A stretch of 64,000 bases of DNA, taken from Symbiodinium kawagutii. Taxonomy: Eukaryota; Sar; Dinophyceae; Suessiales; Symbiodiniaceae. Within the stretch, counting starts at the first letter, position 1. Every line of letters begins with the position of its first letter. The stretch is taken from positions 30,909 through 94,908 of the forward strand of contig VSDK01018357.1 in assembly GCA_009767595.1 (NCBI GenBank), given 5' to 3'. The position numbers and the translations under genes are program-made. The notes beneath the pieces are model-generated. The model was given only the letters and a program-made list of their open reading frames with translations. It made no database searches and was not told where the DNA came from. Of the stretch, positions 34,415-46,599 are shown piece by piece.

Positions 34415-34419
34415 TGTAT

Positions 34420-37400
34420 TTTTGACAATTCATATAGTCGTTGATGCTATGACCACTACTGATATCATGGTTGGGTGCTAATAATTAGCCCTGTTGGATT
34501 AGACTATGAAAAAAGGTATAATGTGCCCTGCCGGTATTCCAAAAAATCAGAGCAACCATGATTCTCGACATTTCCCGACTCTTAGCCATCATAGATTTTT
34601 CATTGCCAAGTTTATCAGAGACTGATGCCCGCGCATATCAGCTGGGTCTCGGTGCACATTCTTAAAGTGCATAGAATGCTAGGAATCATCTTGGTAGAAT
34701 CAAAGGAAGCAACACTATGCACACCACCACCTCTAGCAATGACAATGGTGTGTCAACTAGTCTTGTGAGCCAAAATATGGGTCACGATGGTCATGCTTGT
34801 CTCGGTTCAGGGGTACCGCCATTTTGGTGGGCAGCCCAGTGTGCTTAAGGCCATGCAGTCCAATGTGAAAAACATATACAAAATTCAAATCCAGTGTGTT
34901 GGAACTGATCTCACCAAGAAAATTTGGTGACCTGGATCAAAGGGGGATTAGATCAGAGGGGATGCGCATGAAATTGCACATGTTGATATGTTGTTTTATG
35001 GTTTTTTGCATGTGTTTTTGCATTTTTTCCCATTTACTTTGCGGTTTTGCTTTTTTGTTGTCATGGATTGTTTTGTTTTGTTTTGTTTTCTGTTTTGTTT
35101 TTGGTTTTGTTGTTTTTATGTTTTGTTTTGTTTTGTTTTATCTATATGATGTTGTTTTGTTTTTAAGAAAAGTTTTGATGATTTCAATCCAGGCCCCACA
35201 TTATTTTGGAGAAGGAATGAAACGCAACAGCAGACCGAAAAAGACCCAAACTAAGCGTACGAGTGCTAAGCTACAAATATGTTTTCTGTTTGGTAACCCA
35301 CTAGTCGTTAAAATGGCAAAAACATCAATCAAACACTCGATGTCAAACAAAATTTGTAAGAAGGAATCATGTAGGGTTCAGCAGAAAATTCACGACACGT
35401 AAACATGAACACGATTAGCAACTCGATGAGCGCATATTTAGACAACCACAGTATTTTGCTCGCCAACAGCAACGCAACAGCAGACTAGTGAGCTACAAAA
35501 AGACTGCAGCCACAAGCGATCACGCTCTTGTACGCTTGATATTCATGTTTTTTTTCATGTTGTTTCTTTTTTTTGCATGTTTTTGACTGTTTCGAGATGT
35601 GTCGATATTTTTGAAATATTTTGGGATATTTTGAGTTTCTTCTAATTGTTTAACCTCATAAGAAAGATTTCTTTCTTAAATTGTATAAAGCTCTTCAAGT
35701 TTTTTTCGAGGTATATGTTTGATTTTTTTTGAGATTTTTTGTGATATTTTGAGATATTTTGTAATTGTTTGAGATGTTTTGATTTTTTGGAATGTTTTAA
35801 CTTCATAAATTCAATGGCTTCAATGAATTGAATGAAACACTTCGAGAATTTTTGAGATTTTTCACTTTATTAAGTAAATGTTTCCAGTAAATGAAATAAA
35901 ACCCTTCGAACTTTTTTGAGTTTTTGTTGAGATCTTTTCACTTCATATCATGATATATTATGCCTGGCAGGGCCATATTTGCCAGCCATGATTTTTCATC
36001 GAGATTAAACTGAACTCCTCCTCAAGTACAGCCGGTGTCCTACGTTGACATGTTTGATTCTAAATCATGTTTCATTCCAAAAAACATATTGTTTCAAACA
36101 AACTTTTTTTCCAAAACAAACATTTACTGATTAGAAAAGAACATTTCTATTAAATTTGATTATATAGAGATTTTTCTCATGTGGGAAAGTCTTCTGATCT
36201 AAAAAACTCCGATCCAGGTCACCATTTTTTTGGGTAACTGATCCAGAACGGAAATGATCCGCGTTGACTAGCGAGCAGAATAGCCAAAAAACAAAGTCTT
36301 GTCGGTAGCTCATCCAATACGGGAACACCGGTGATGATCCCATGTAATAAGTGGGGAACATAATCATGACCAATGAACCTACTAATGGCATAAGCCACAA
36401 GTTGTCTGTTGAAGACCGACCGGCCAGCCGAATGCATCACTCATTTTACGAACATAAGAACTACAATGGTTCACCGAATGCTAGAACCATTATAATTAAA
36501 TCGTAGCGATCATTTGCCCACTGCACTGATTCGCCCAACGATACCCACTGAAACCATGAAATCATCACTCACTCCCTGCTCCTCAGCTTCCCTGTATCCT
36601 GGGATACATGGATAGCATATGGATAGCCCTGGCGCAGCTCATCGCCCACCAGCCCCAAGCGAGTGACACGATCACTGATGGAGAACTCATGTACCTGGCG
36701 TGCGCAGACTCGTCATCGGATGTTGATTTCTTCCAATGCCGGGATGGATTTTCTTATGGCAGTAAAGCACAGTAGGCCACTAAGATTGGTCGTGAATATT
36801 TACCCAGTGAACACTTGGAAACCCAGTATTGACACATAAAAATGCATGCCTTCAAAGCCGGTGCTTTTTGATGTTTAATGACGCGATTGATCTGAACAAC
36901 TCAAGCTGATCACCACCCAGCTGGTGATCCCAGCCTTGACCGCGGCGTGCCAACCCTGAGAGCCGGTCGGATGGTGAACACCTGGTGCTTGATGCGTCTT
37001 TGGGGGTAGCCTACGTGTGGCCAGTTGTCCCGCTGGTGATGGTTGATTCACAAAGTTGGTTGACGCATGTTGACGCTTATTCTAATCAACATGTGTTGGT
37101 GTTTCTTTGCTTTCATATACTTGTATTGTCTTGTTTTGGATTCGATGGACCCATCACATACTGATTGAAGCCATCGTTTGCTGTCAAAACTCACAGCAAC
37201 CGAGTGATACGGTTGCTGTCACTTCATGTCATTACTTGGAAATGCTTCCTGATTCTTGTTAACTTTTCTGACCCTGCCCCAGAAGAGGTGCTGTCAACCT
37301 CAGGTAGTATGGTACTTCAAGGAATGCAAAGGTTGAGAACCTCAAGGTTTTACCTAATGACTCTTCTATGGACCCCATCCGATTCTCGGCTGTGCTGCAG

Positions 37401-37978
37401 GTAGTTTATGAATGTTTATGATACTATTTGGAGATACACGTGCACATGCGCATACAAAAAACAGATGGTGTGAATGCATACGCGATTACAACATGTTGAA
37501 ACTGTAACTACTTAATATAATATACATTTATCTATTGTATTTATATATATATATATATATAAATAAATATATTAAAGACGGGCGGCAAATCATTCTGCAT
37601 ACGATGACTTCATTGTCAACAAAATTTTCAAAACCACTGCAATGACAATCTTTACCCATGATAAATCTAAACTGTGCCACTAGTTCATGTCCCCAAGTGA
37701 TGGGTATTAGCTTCAACACTGCCCATCAGTCGATCACATCCAAATCAAATGATGAGCCACCAAATGCCGAACAATAAGTTCTTGGCCGTTATCTGGTTGG
37801 TGGTTTCAACCCTTCGTCAACCAACCGTTTGTCAATATATAGTTACTATATGGACATTAAAAAATGTCAATAAAAACACCAACGGGTTATTATCCCCATT
37901 AACTATCATGAACCCTTATTAATCATGGTTAAAACCACCCAGTTCTCCATTCATCTAAGCTCCCCAAGGTTTCAAAAC
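34420..37978. other. long spacer with (TTTTG)n-type low complexity
   Basis: Between 34990 and 35170 and again between 35540 and 35960 the plus strand is T-rich with repeated TTTTG and GAGATTTTTT phrases, creating a hydrophobic false frame. A short (AT)n lies at 37543-37566. No exon could be supported, although a minus-strand ATTTTGGCTCA at 34766-34776 resembles the DinoSL 3' end. Confidence 0.5.
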
Positions 37979-38064
37979 CTTCCAGGCCCCTCTCCCCGCC
38001 CGATGCGGAGCCCCACTCGAAGATGGGGACCACAGGCACTGGCGCACCTGGCAGCTGGGTCCGC
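37979..38064 (-). CDS. candidate exon, unrecognised product
   Basis: An 86-bp exon from GGGGCAG|GCGGAC to GGAAG|GTTTTG encodes ADPAARCASACGPHLRVGLR then IGRGEGPG. A second minus frame (PVPVVPIFEWGSASGGER) is also open over the island. The first has better splice sites. Confidence 0.35.
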
Positions 38065-38069
38065 CTGCC

Positions 38070-40060
38070 CCACCAGAGGGCTGCCGGAAGCATCATCCCC
38101 CGATAGGAGCCGTGTTTTGTTCTGATGCGGAAAGGGCTCATTGAAAAAGATTCACTGGTGATGGTGGGTAATGCAACGGCCATGGCATGCCATGGCTGTT
38201 GAACCACAATCCGCTTAGGGCTTATACAATTTTGGGGTGGCTTACAGCCTTACTTTGGTGACAACATGGGCTTTACGACGGACCGTGACAAACCGTGACT
38301 CTGTGACGAACAATGAGGAGATTTTGTTTGTCACGTCAGCTCGCGTGGGCTCAACCTGTTGGTGAGTTGTTCATCAAGCCAGCTTGGTAGTTCAACAAAA
38401 ATCCCATACGGCATCACTATCAACCATCCTGGCCCAGATTTAAACCACTGCGATCAACAATTCAGTCATCAGCCGTGCGCAAATATGCCAATTTCCCAGA
38501 TCACGACATAACTCACCATGAACTTAGAACCTACTGTTGACCAGGTCGCCATGATGGTTGCCCTCGAGCATTGTCCCAAGCAGAGTTAACTGCTGCTGCT
38601 TATCGTCCATTGACGGTGAGAAACGGCATAAAACACCGCCCAATTTCGTCCTCAACCGTTGATGGCAGCCAACCCTTTAATCATCATCAGTATAGATATC
38701 AGTAGATATCATTAACCATCATTTAACATCATTTAACTGTTGCTCACTCACCCTTTAACCATCATCATGAACCGCGTCATGATTCGTGGTGTCAACCATG
38801 GATACATCGACATCCACCAGGCATGCCTGGAGACGGCGACCGGGGTTGGGCCACTCCTGGAGCTGTTGAATTTCATTGAATTTCCATGGCAACAGTTGGT
38901 TGGCCATGGCGAATTGGTGGCTACATGCAGCTGTTGGCAAAGCCGACAATCATTTGTGTTTAAACAGTTGATTGATGAATCATGGCTGAAAATGGTGAAT
39001 TGGTGGTTTCTTCATCGTTACTTGATAGTTAGCTGCTTGCTTCATGGTTACTTGGTGCTTATACTTCTGGTTCATTATTGGCGAACCATGATTCACACTG
39101 GTTGCGTCATGGTTGGCACAACGATCGGCAGCCGCCACTAGCCAATGGGGCAATGTATCACCATCAGCCATAAAAAGAGACGCAACTCTTTGGAAATCAA
39201 GCACCATGAGTAAGGAAGCATCAGCCCATATGCAAAATTTGGTAGATGATTCATGTGGATCAGTCTAATGAGCAGTGTCCAAAAATCACTGCTCCCACAA
39301 TCCCTGATAGATCATGGACGGCAGCACAGAACATTAACCCTGGTCGAGGCCAAGAACCTGCGGCGAATTGCTGGCAATGCAGCATTGGTCAGCATTGAAT
39401 CATCGCATGGCCGGCAGAAGTGCCATCATGCCACAAGTTCAAGTTTATGAACATACCCCCTACTTCATGGATACATGGCGAACAGTTTTGACACATGTAT
39501 GCTGATCTATAGCTTCAGCTTCCACATTCATGACCGTGCATCGCTAGGCTATGGGGGGTGGTAAGCAAACCATGTCACAAATTAACCAAGAATTAGTCGC
39601 CAGCAAAAGCGCCAGCACCATGCATTGGTTGCAAACTCAGCAAATGTCTTACTGTTTGTTGCTTTCCCATCCCTTGCCGCAACGTGGTGCGTGCGAATGC
39701 TTTGTTGCGCCTGCCAAAGCACCTGGGCAAGTCAGCACTGGCACCAAAGGACCTGACACAGCGGAGGTCGTTTGTTTCCAGGGGCCGAGGGCCAGAACCG
39801 CAAAGGGGCATTTGACCGAAACCAATGATTGGGTTTGGCCATGTTTGGCCCGTACCAATCTCATGAATCTATTGACCAGAAGTACATGCCCCATACCAAG
39901 CAAGCACAAGCCACTGATTAAAACATGACATATTAAAACCTTGACAACCAATGTTTTTGGATTTTTTTTCGGAGCAGAAAGTGGCAACAAAATGCAACAA
40001 ATCTAAACAAAGCCATGCACATCATACACCACGCCGCTCATCAAACCAGCAGCGGTCGAC
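38070..40060. other. spacer with weak coding islands
   Basis: Islands at 38800-38900 and 39600-39735 are open on the minus strand (EWPNPGRRLQACLVDVDV; VLWQAQQSIRTHHVAARDGK after a CCCAG|GTG acceptor). Their donors could not be fixed, so they are not listed as exons. Confidence 0.3.
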
Positions 40061-40067
40061 TGTGGAC

Positions 40068-40204
40068 CTGTGTAGCACGGAACCGGCGGCACCACCACGG
40101 GCACGGTGATGCTGCAAGGTCGCCAGGTTGAATCCATCAGCCTGGTGTGCCAAGAACGGCAGCACATGGCATCCATCCATTTTCACTCTGGTGACGTGGT
40201 TGTC
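40068..40204 (-). CDS. candidate exon, unrecognised product
   Basis: A 137-bp exon from TTTTCCAG|GACAAC to CACAG|GTCCAC. It encodes DNHVTRVKMDGCHVLPFLAH then QADGFNLATLQHHRARGGA. Phase 0 in, phase 2 out. Good splice sites and coding-like codons, but no family recognised. Confidence 0.5.
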
Positions 40205-40497
40205 CTGGAAAAGCAAAAAAGAAATGGTGATTCTTAGATTCCGGATTGATCACGACGCTTTTTTGATGGTAAACAAACGCTTCGATCTAGTTTCATTTGT
40301 TTCTTGGTGGTGCTTATTCGAACCATGGGCTTGCGCAATTGTTTTCATTGCTTTCCTTATCGCAACCACTGCTTGCCTGAAGGTCTCAAACAACTATACC
40401 CATAGAGATTGCGGCAGGCACTGGTTGGATGTCTGGAAACTTTGGGGAATATTCACCAGGAAGATTCCGATAACACCATAGTAGAGATCATTCCAGG

Positions 40498-40730
40498 ACC
40501 TCTCTCTCTCTCTCTCTCTCTTTCTATCATCTTTACATCACCTATTGAAGAATTCTAGGAAGTAAGGAAACACACATGGCTAACTGGCTAGCCACCTCAC
40601 CAGCACCTGTGTTACAAGATATCGGGCTTGTTGCAGCCAATTGACCGATCGTTGACTTCCATGTCTCACACATTGCATCTATCCATCTATTTTTCTATCT
40701 ATCTGTCTATCTATCTATCTGTTTATCTAT

Positions 40731-40804
<74 letters not shown>
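40498..40804. repeat. (CT)n and (ATCT)n microsatellites
   Basis: A CT run at about 40500-40522 and a long (ATCT)n array with a few GTCT/TTAT variants at about 40683-40804. Confidence 0.95.
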
Positions 40805-41574
40805 GCGCGCCTGTGATTTGCACGTCAGAGCCCAACAACAGCAGCTGAGATGTCACCATTTCCCCAGCTCCATGAGATGTCGCCTTGAAGCCGACGGGCT
40901 GCGCGGCACTTGGCTCGGCACTTGGCTCGCCTTGCAGGTGGCTATCATGATGGCTGTGTGGCGCTGTTGAATCCCCACTTGGGTCGTTCCTCCGCAATTT
41001 CCCATGGACCCGCAGCGACTAGGACAGCTGCTGAGCCGTTTCACTCAGCCTGTGCAAGTGCCTTGCATGTGGAGGAAAAGCGCGACTGTTCGTCAAAAAA
41101 AGAAGGTGACAACAATACCAATAGACGGCAAAGAACAAAAAACAACTAGAGTTGTTGATCTTGTTCGCGTGATGACTGGAGCTTCCGTACCATTGCAATG
41201 GACAACTGAAGTCATCTTGGTTGCCCATCCCACCCCATCCTATGGCCCACTAGGACTTGCAGTTGTTCCCCGCTGCTGGGCCAACATCCGATATATCCGA
41301 TAGATATCATTGCAGTGACAACGCATCACTGGATGGTACCACATTCAAGGGAGAGCTAGCTGTGCCATTGCATCCCCGCGCCACGCTTCGTATGCCCAAA
41401 AGCTCAACAAAGACAATCAAATGACCAAATCCAATGAATTTTAGGGAGGAAAATCACACATCACCAAAGTCTGCGGTTAATCATGGACATGGTTTGTCCA
41501 TTCACCAATCAACAAACCCAACCCAACCCATCCCAACCTATCCCAACCGAACCGCCCATGCAAATCCTCACCAC

Positions 41575-41675
41575 CATTGCGGGTCCCCAGCGCCACTTGG
41601 CGCCCCACTGCCACCGCCACTGGTGAGGTTGGGCTGGCTGACGCGCTTTGGCTGCGCTGCAAGGCGGTGCCTACG
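41575..41675 (-). CDS. candidate exon, basic then Gly/Ser-rich
   Basis: A 101-bp exon from TTCCCCAG|CGTAGG to CAATG|GTGGTG encodes RRHRLAAQPKRVSQPNLTSG then GGSGAPSGAGDPQ. Probably disordered. The acceptor is not followed by G, which is unusual here. Other frames are open too. Confidence 0.3.
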
Positions 41676-41849
41676 CTGGGGAATAGTGGTGATATTTTCA
41701 TGAACCATTGGGTTGGGATCCATCAGGAACCATCAGGAACCATCAGGAACCATCAGGATCCATTAGGATCCATTAGGTGGTTAATAATAGGGGATAATAG
41801 CCAACAATAATGGTTTAATAACTTTTATAGAGGATATACCAACTGTATG

Positions 41850-41960
41850 GCGGGTTTTCAACATAGGGGACCCCAAAAAGTGGTTGGTTTGCTTCAGTAG
41901 TAAATGTTTTTGAATATTGTTTGATTTGGGGTGGGGCACCCCAATTTTGAGAAACACCCG
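41850..41960. mobile_element. degenerate member of the TTCTCAAAATA MITE-like family
   Basis: The left end reads CGGGTTTTCAACATAGGGG then ACCCC. The right end, on the other strand, reads CGGGTGTTTCTCAAAATTGG then GGTGCCCC. No clean target duplication. Confidence 0.6.
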
Positions 41961-41964
41961 TTGG

Positions 41965-43545
41965 AAGATCATGGGATGCTAATGTGTATTGTGGTTTTTC
42001 ATGGTGAATGATGGTAGCCATGAGTGATGGTGATATAACCATTTGGTTAACGATAAGGTTACACACCACTAGTAAATGGTTAGTACATTATACAACCAAG
42101 AGCGATGATTGCACACATGGTTAATGTCCGGTAGTATTTATTGACCATTAGGTTATAACAATTGACCGTATTGGCTAATTAGTGAATATGAAGAATAAAA
42201 AACACACACACATGTTTGTTGCTAGTTCATGTTCAACTTCAAACCAGAGATGTTAATACAGTACTTGTTTATGAATAATAGGGGAACAAAAATGGCCAAC
42301 AAAAATGGTAGTTGTCCATACTTAGCTTAGCAATTATGATCAATGACATTCAAGAAATTATCAGTACCTGGCAATTCTGCTTAATCAAATTTGATGAAAC
42401 CAGTAGTAGGTTTGTCGGGCAGCACCTTAGCTCATCCCCTTAACTGCGAGTAGCTGCACACCTGTCCGCCTAGTGTTTTACCTGGGGATAGACCCCGGGT
42501 CCGACGCCTGAGAGAAGACGTCTTATAGTCTTATCCACTAGACATACCGGCCCTCTTTGATGAAAGCAGCCATGACTTTGTAGAAGCCAATAACAATGAA
42601 TAATCGATTTGTTTTTATCATGCGTGTCATTTTGATCAATGTTACTGAATAAAAGGCCCAACATCTTACATATGTTTTGACATGTTTTGACCACATTGGC
42701 TAAATTTGCTGCAAACGATAACTGACAGTCAGCGTGGTTAATTACGATGTGCGATTGTGAACCGTGAGCACATGCTAAACGCAGTTTAATGATCCCAAAA
42801 GTGTTTGAAGTGATAGTGATTGCTTACGGTCTATTCATGATAAGTATGGTAATAACTCATGGCTCAAATTTTGATTCGGAGTGCTTTGGAAGCCATCAAC
42901 AATCGATGAGCAACGGCAATTATGAATGGCTACTGACTGCCAAAGATCATCCAATCATGGTAGCTAAATCATAGCAGTTAAGCAACCATGAATTTTTCAG
43001 CTCATAGCAACCAGGATGTCTCTATAAAACCATTCAAACCCACATTTACTATACAATCAAGGGCATGAACCCCAAACATAAGACTAAGCTAAACCATTTT
43101 TTTTTGGGGGGTGATCCCCATGGTTTCATACTGGGAAACTAGCATGCATGTCAAGCAAATCCCAGAAATTTTAGGACAGGTACAGCAAAGCACCCCAAGA
43201 TACAATGGGCGTATTCTGATTGCAGTTTATCACTTCTTCCCTCCAGGCCAAACATTGTTGGGAGCTGTGCTTTAGCAAAAAAGGCACTTAGACGTCAATA
43301 GCTACCAACATGATCAAGGCTGTAATGAAATAGTACTTGGCCAATGCTGACGGCAATAATCAAGGCCTCAACTATGACCACAAGAATTGATGGGCATCCA
43401 CCCCATTAATATGATGAAGAATCTACCACCGTAACCTGCCAATGATACTTGTACCAATCAAGAATTAGAGCCCTTGGTTGGTACAAGAATCTAGCACCAG
43501 TCAACTAGCATCATCCTGGTGACGAATGTCATCAGTACCGTTGAT
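41965..43545. other. AT-rich spacer, nothing recognised
   Basis: No exon-like island, array or RNA gene could be supported. Confidence 0.4.
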
Positions 43546-43549
43546 CCAC

Positions 43550-43661
43550 CATTGACGCCGTTGGTCTGGCGCCGTGCCATGCCTGGAGATCGCGCCGTGC
43601 CGAGGTGGCACGGCTGGTTGGGCTGCAGCTTAGGCTGGAGCTCACCGTCCAGGCTGAGCGC
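43550..43661 (-). CDS. candidate exon downstream of the ankyrin gene
   Basis: A GC-rich 112-bp segment from CCGACAG|GCGCTC to GTCAATG|GTGGAT encodes ALSLDGELQPKLQPNQPCHL then GTARSPGMARRQTNG. The plus strand is also open (RRAEVARLVGLQLRLELTVQ) and looks helical, so the strand is not certain. It could be an alternative 3' exon of the ankyrin gene. Confidence 0.35.
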
Positions 43662-43990
43662 CTGTCGGACGACAGGGGCGCCGGTTCATGGTTCATTGAT
43701 GGTAAACAAAGTGCCAATTTATTGTCAACATGTCATATTTTCATGGTTATTTAGTGAAAGATGTGAACTAATGTGAACTATATATTGTGAACAAACCATT
43801 GTGAATGATAGTGAGTTGTTGGCTCATGGTTATTTCATGTTTCCTTTTCCATCATTTTCCTGCAGGCCTTTTTGGTCTCCGCATGGGTCGGGCTGCGTGT
43901 TGCCGCCAGTTAGCCCCTCCCGTGCTGGAGGTAGCCTGCTCGGACTAGCGGGTTACGGGTCTGCTTGTCGGTTATCCGATAGCAGTTGTT

Positions 43991-45903
43991 TTAGAGCAAT
44001 GACGGGACCGGGGTGACAGCCACATTAAAACTCCACGTGACCAAGTCCGACTCATTTTCCAAGACATAAATGCTCTGGGTGGGATCTTTCAAAATAGTCC
44101 GGAGCCGATCAGACCTGGCAAAATCGATGGGTCGGAGACCCCTGTTGTTCCTGATCTCAGGATCTGCCCGTGCACGAAGCAAAAAAGTTAGCACCTCTTC
44201 ATCTTCAAGGAGAACGCACCAGCCCAAAGGCGTGGTACTGTGGTCCATGAGAAACCTCACGCCTGCCCCCGCTTCAGTGCCTCTTATGCGACAAAATTGC
44301 CCGTAGGCCCTCAACATGAGCTCTATGCCTCGATAGAAGCCCTCAGCTCGGCAAACCTGGTTTATGTTGGCGCGGCTCTCCAACAACAGCTGCGCTGTTT
44401 TCAACCTGTTCCTGGAGTCACCTGGGCAGTGTGCAGAACATGCTTGGGGTTTCAGAACTCCTACATCATCCCGCCATGAGTGCAGCACACGCTTTGTTTC
44501 AGAAATGAGAGCAACACTTCACAGCTGATTTTGATCATGTTTAGTCCACATGAACATGGTTCTCAAACCGGTGAAATCATCCAATGTAACCAGTGATCTC
44601 ATGAGAATCAATAGCATGGGTTTAAGTTTTAGAACTTATAGCTGCCGGCTGTTAGCCAAGAGCCACCTGCATCTGCCACGGAGTGTAAAGGAGATGCGCT
44701 TCCCAAGCCTGCACGGCCACCATGCACATCTGCTTTCAGTTCAATGATGCGAGCGACCACTTCGCATGGAGCACCAAGACCTGCAAGGAGATGTATGGGC
44801 AAATTCCTGCTCAAATCTGCTCCGCAATCGTTCACCCCTGCACCACGCTGAACCAGAAGATCCAGGGCACCCACTGACTGGCAAAAACCCAACGGCGGGG
44901 GCAAATCAACAGTGGTGCTACTGGGATCGGCCTGCAAGTCCAAGAGCGTGTCCAACATGCACAGATCGCGGCTTTTGAACCACACTGCCAGGTGCAATGG
45001 GGTGAAGCCTGCAGAGTGGAGCACCTCGGGCATGGCTGGCGCATGGCTGTGGAGAAATGCCCTGGCCACCACGAGGGCGCGAACCAGCCGGCAGTCTCCG
45101 GAGAGAGCTGCGCAAGCCACTGGGCTGAGGCTCCGGTCGCTTTGCCCCACAGCTGCAAAGGAAAACTCATGAAGGAAGTCCTCCACGCTGCGACACTTTG
45201 GGTCCAGACCACTCGCGTCTTCAAAGAGTGACAGGTACAATCTGTACTCAGTCTTCCTCTTGCTTTGACGTAGTTGGGGTAAATAATTCATGTACGCAGT
45301 TTGCAAGACCTGCTGACAGCGGGCCCGGTCAACCTCCACGGTAAACTCACCCAAATGCACTGGGTATCGATGCCACAATGTTGCTGTGTACTGCGCATTA
45401 TCGTGACTCCTCACCACGACAATGGGGTGTCTGGACCTTGCCGACAGGACGTTGCACCACAATTCCGTGCGGCACCAACCGCGTTGAAGCCAGCTACTGA
45501 AATTACAGTGCAATCCTGTGTCAGAGTGCAGGTTCGAAGGCACCAATGCCAGAAACAAGTCGCAGTGGCCAACGAAAGCAGGGATGGACTCAATGTATTT
45601 CAATTGATTCTGGGCACTCCAGCTGGTGGTCGGACACCCGCCCTCCAATTGAGGAATGGAGAAGTAATCCAACCAAACATGTGCTGTCTGAAGTCTCTCT
45701 ATCTCTACATCGGACTGCTCGCCACGGTTTATTGCGGTGGCAACATCCCAATCTATCTTGAGCTTCTTGGCGATCAAATTGCTCAAAAGACCTGGCTGAA
45801 TCCCGCTTGGAGCAGGTTTCCTATGTGGAAGGTTCCCCAACAAGAATACAGCAAGGAAAAAATCAGCGAGGCACGTACCCTCTGAATGGGCCTCGCTTGG
45901 ACG

Positions 45904-45961
<58 letters not shown>

Positions 45962-46526
45962 CCACAACCGCAACCGCAACCGCAACCGCAACCGCAACCG
46001 CAACCGCAACCGCAACCGCAACCCAAACAACACAACCACAATTATAAGCTCAACCACCGCAACATTACTGACAACAAAAACAACGGCAGCAACCGCAACC
46101 ACAAGGACAAAAACGACGACAACGCCAATGATGACAACGACAGTGGCAACGACAACCACTGACTCACTGACTGCACCCACACCAGGGCCAGCACGACGAC
46201 CCCAGCAGAACAGGCCCGCCTTGAAGCACCTGCAATTTCGTGCCATTGGGATCTGGATGCTTATGGCTTAGCCACTGGTGAGACAGGAAAATGGTGAACA
46301 TTGTCTGTACCCATCTCTCCAGCAGACCTTCCGCCTTCAGGATTTGATGGGGTCGGATTGGGCCGGTCATCGCTAGGACATGCTCGACTTTCACTACCCA
46401 CATGGGAGTCTCGCCAAACTGATGGCTCGTGCCATGCTCGTTGTCAGTCGGATGACAGGTGTCGGCGATGCTGCCCTGCACATCTGCGGCCACAGCACCA
46501 CCTGCAGTGCTCGAGCAAGATCCCAT
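43991..46526 (-). CDS. TIR/HET-like domain plus ankyrin-repeat protein, complete, 3 exons
   Basis: Exons 46526-46220, 45791-44667 and 44421-43991 join to 620 codons with a stop TAA. I chose ATG 46526 (context TCCCATGGG) because the product begins MGSCSS, an N-myristoylation pattern with a nearby cysteine for palmitoylation; an upstream in-frame ATG at 46583 exists. Residues about 85-250 carry FLSHQWLSHKHPDPNG, then HVWLDYFSIPQ, FVGHCDLFLALVP and RGWCRTELWC. This is a TIR/HET-like module (FxSHQWL, WxDxxSxPQ) often seen in dinoflagellate proteins. Residues about 330-600 carry ankyrin-type repeats such as AGFTPLHLAVWFKSRDL, SASPLHSVADAG, LKTAQLLLESRANIN and EVLTFLLRARADPEIRNNRG. Intron 1 (46219-45792) has a GC donor, intron 2 (44666-44422) a GT donor; both end AG|G. 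The role is unknown; membrane-linked signalling or defence sensing is an inference from architecture. Confidence 0.88.
45903..46022. repeat. (AAC)n and (CGCAAC)n microsatellites in intron 1
   Basis: About 20 AAC units then about ten CGCAAC units. They lie inside intron 1 of the ankyrin gene. On the minus strand they create poly-Cys and Cys-Gly codons that falsely extend the exon-2 frame upstream. Confidence 0.97.
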
Positions 46527-46599
46527 GGGACAAAAAGAGAGGAGTCCTTGTAAGAACTGAGTTGCTTCAACATGTGCGAGCAACCTTTAGGGCTTGCCA

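Noticed and set aside
34896..35402. 168-residue hydrophobic frame, apparent membrane protein
   Set aside because: Its hydrophobic run comes from TTTTG repeats; no domain, splice or codon support.
45903..46041. Poly-Cys N-terminus of the ankyrin frame
   Set aside because: It is intronic (AAC)n/(CGCAAC)n read in antisense; splicing joins 46220 to 45791 and restores the domain.
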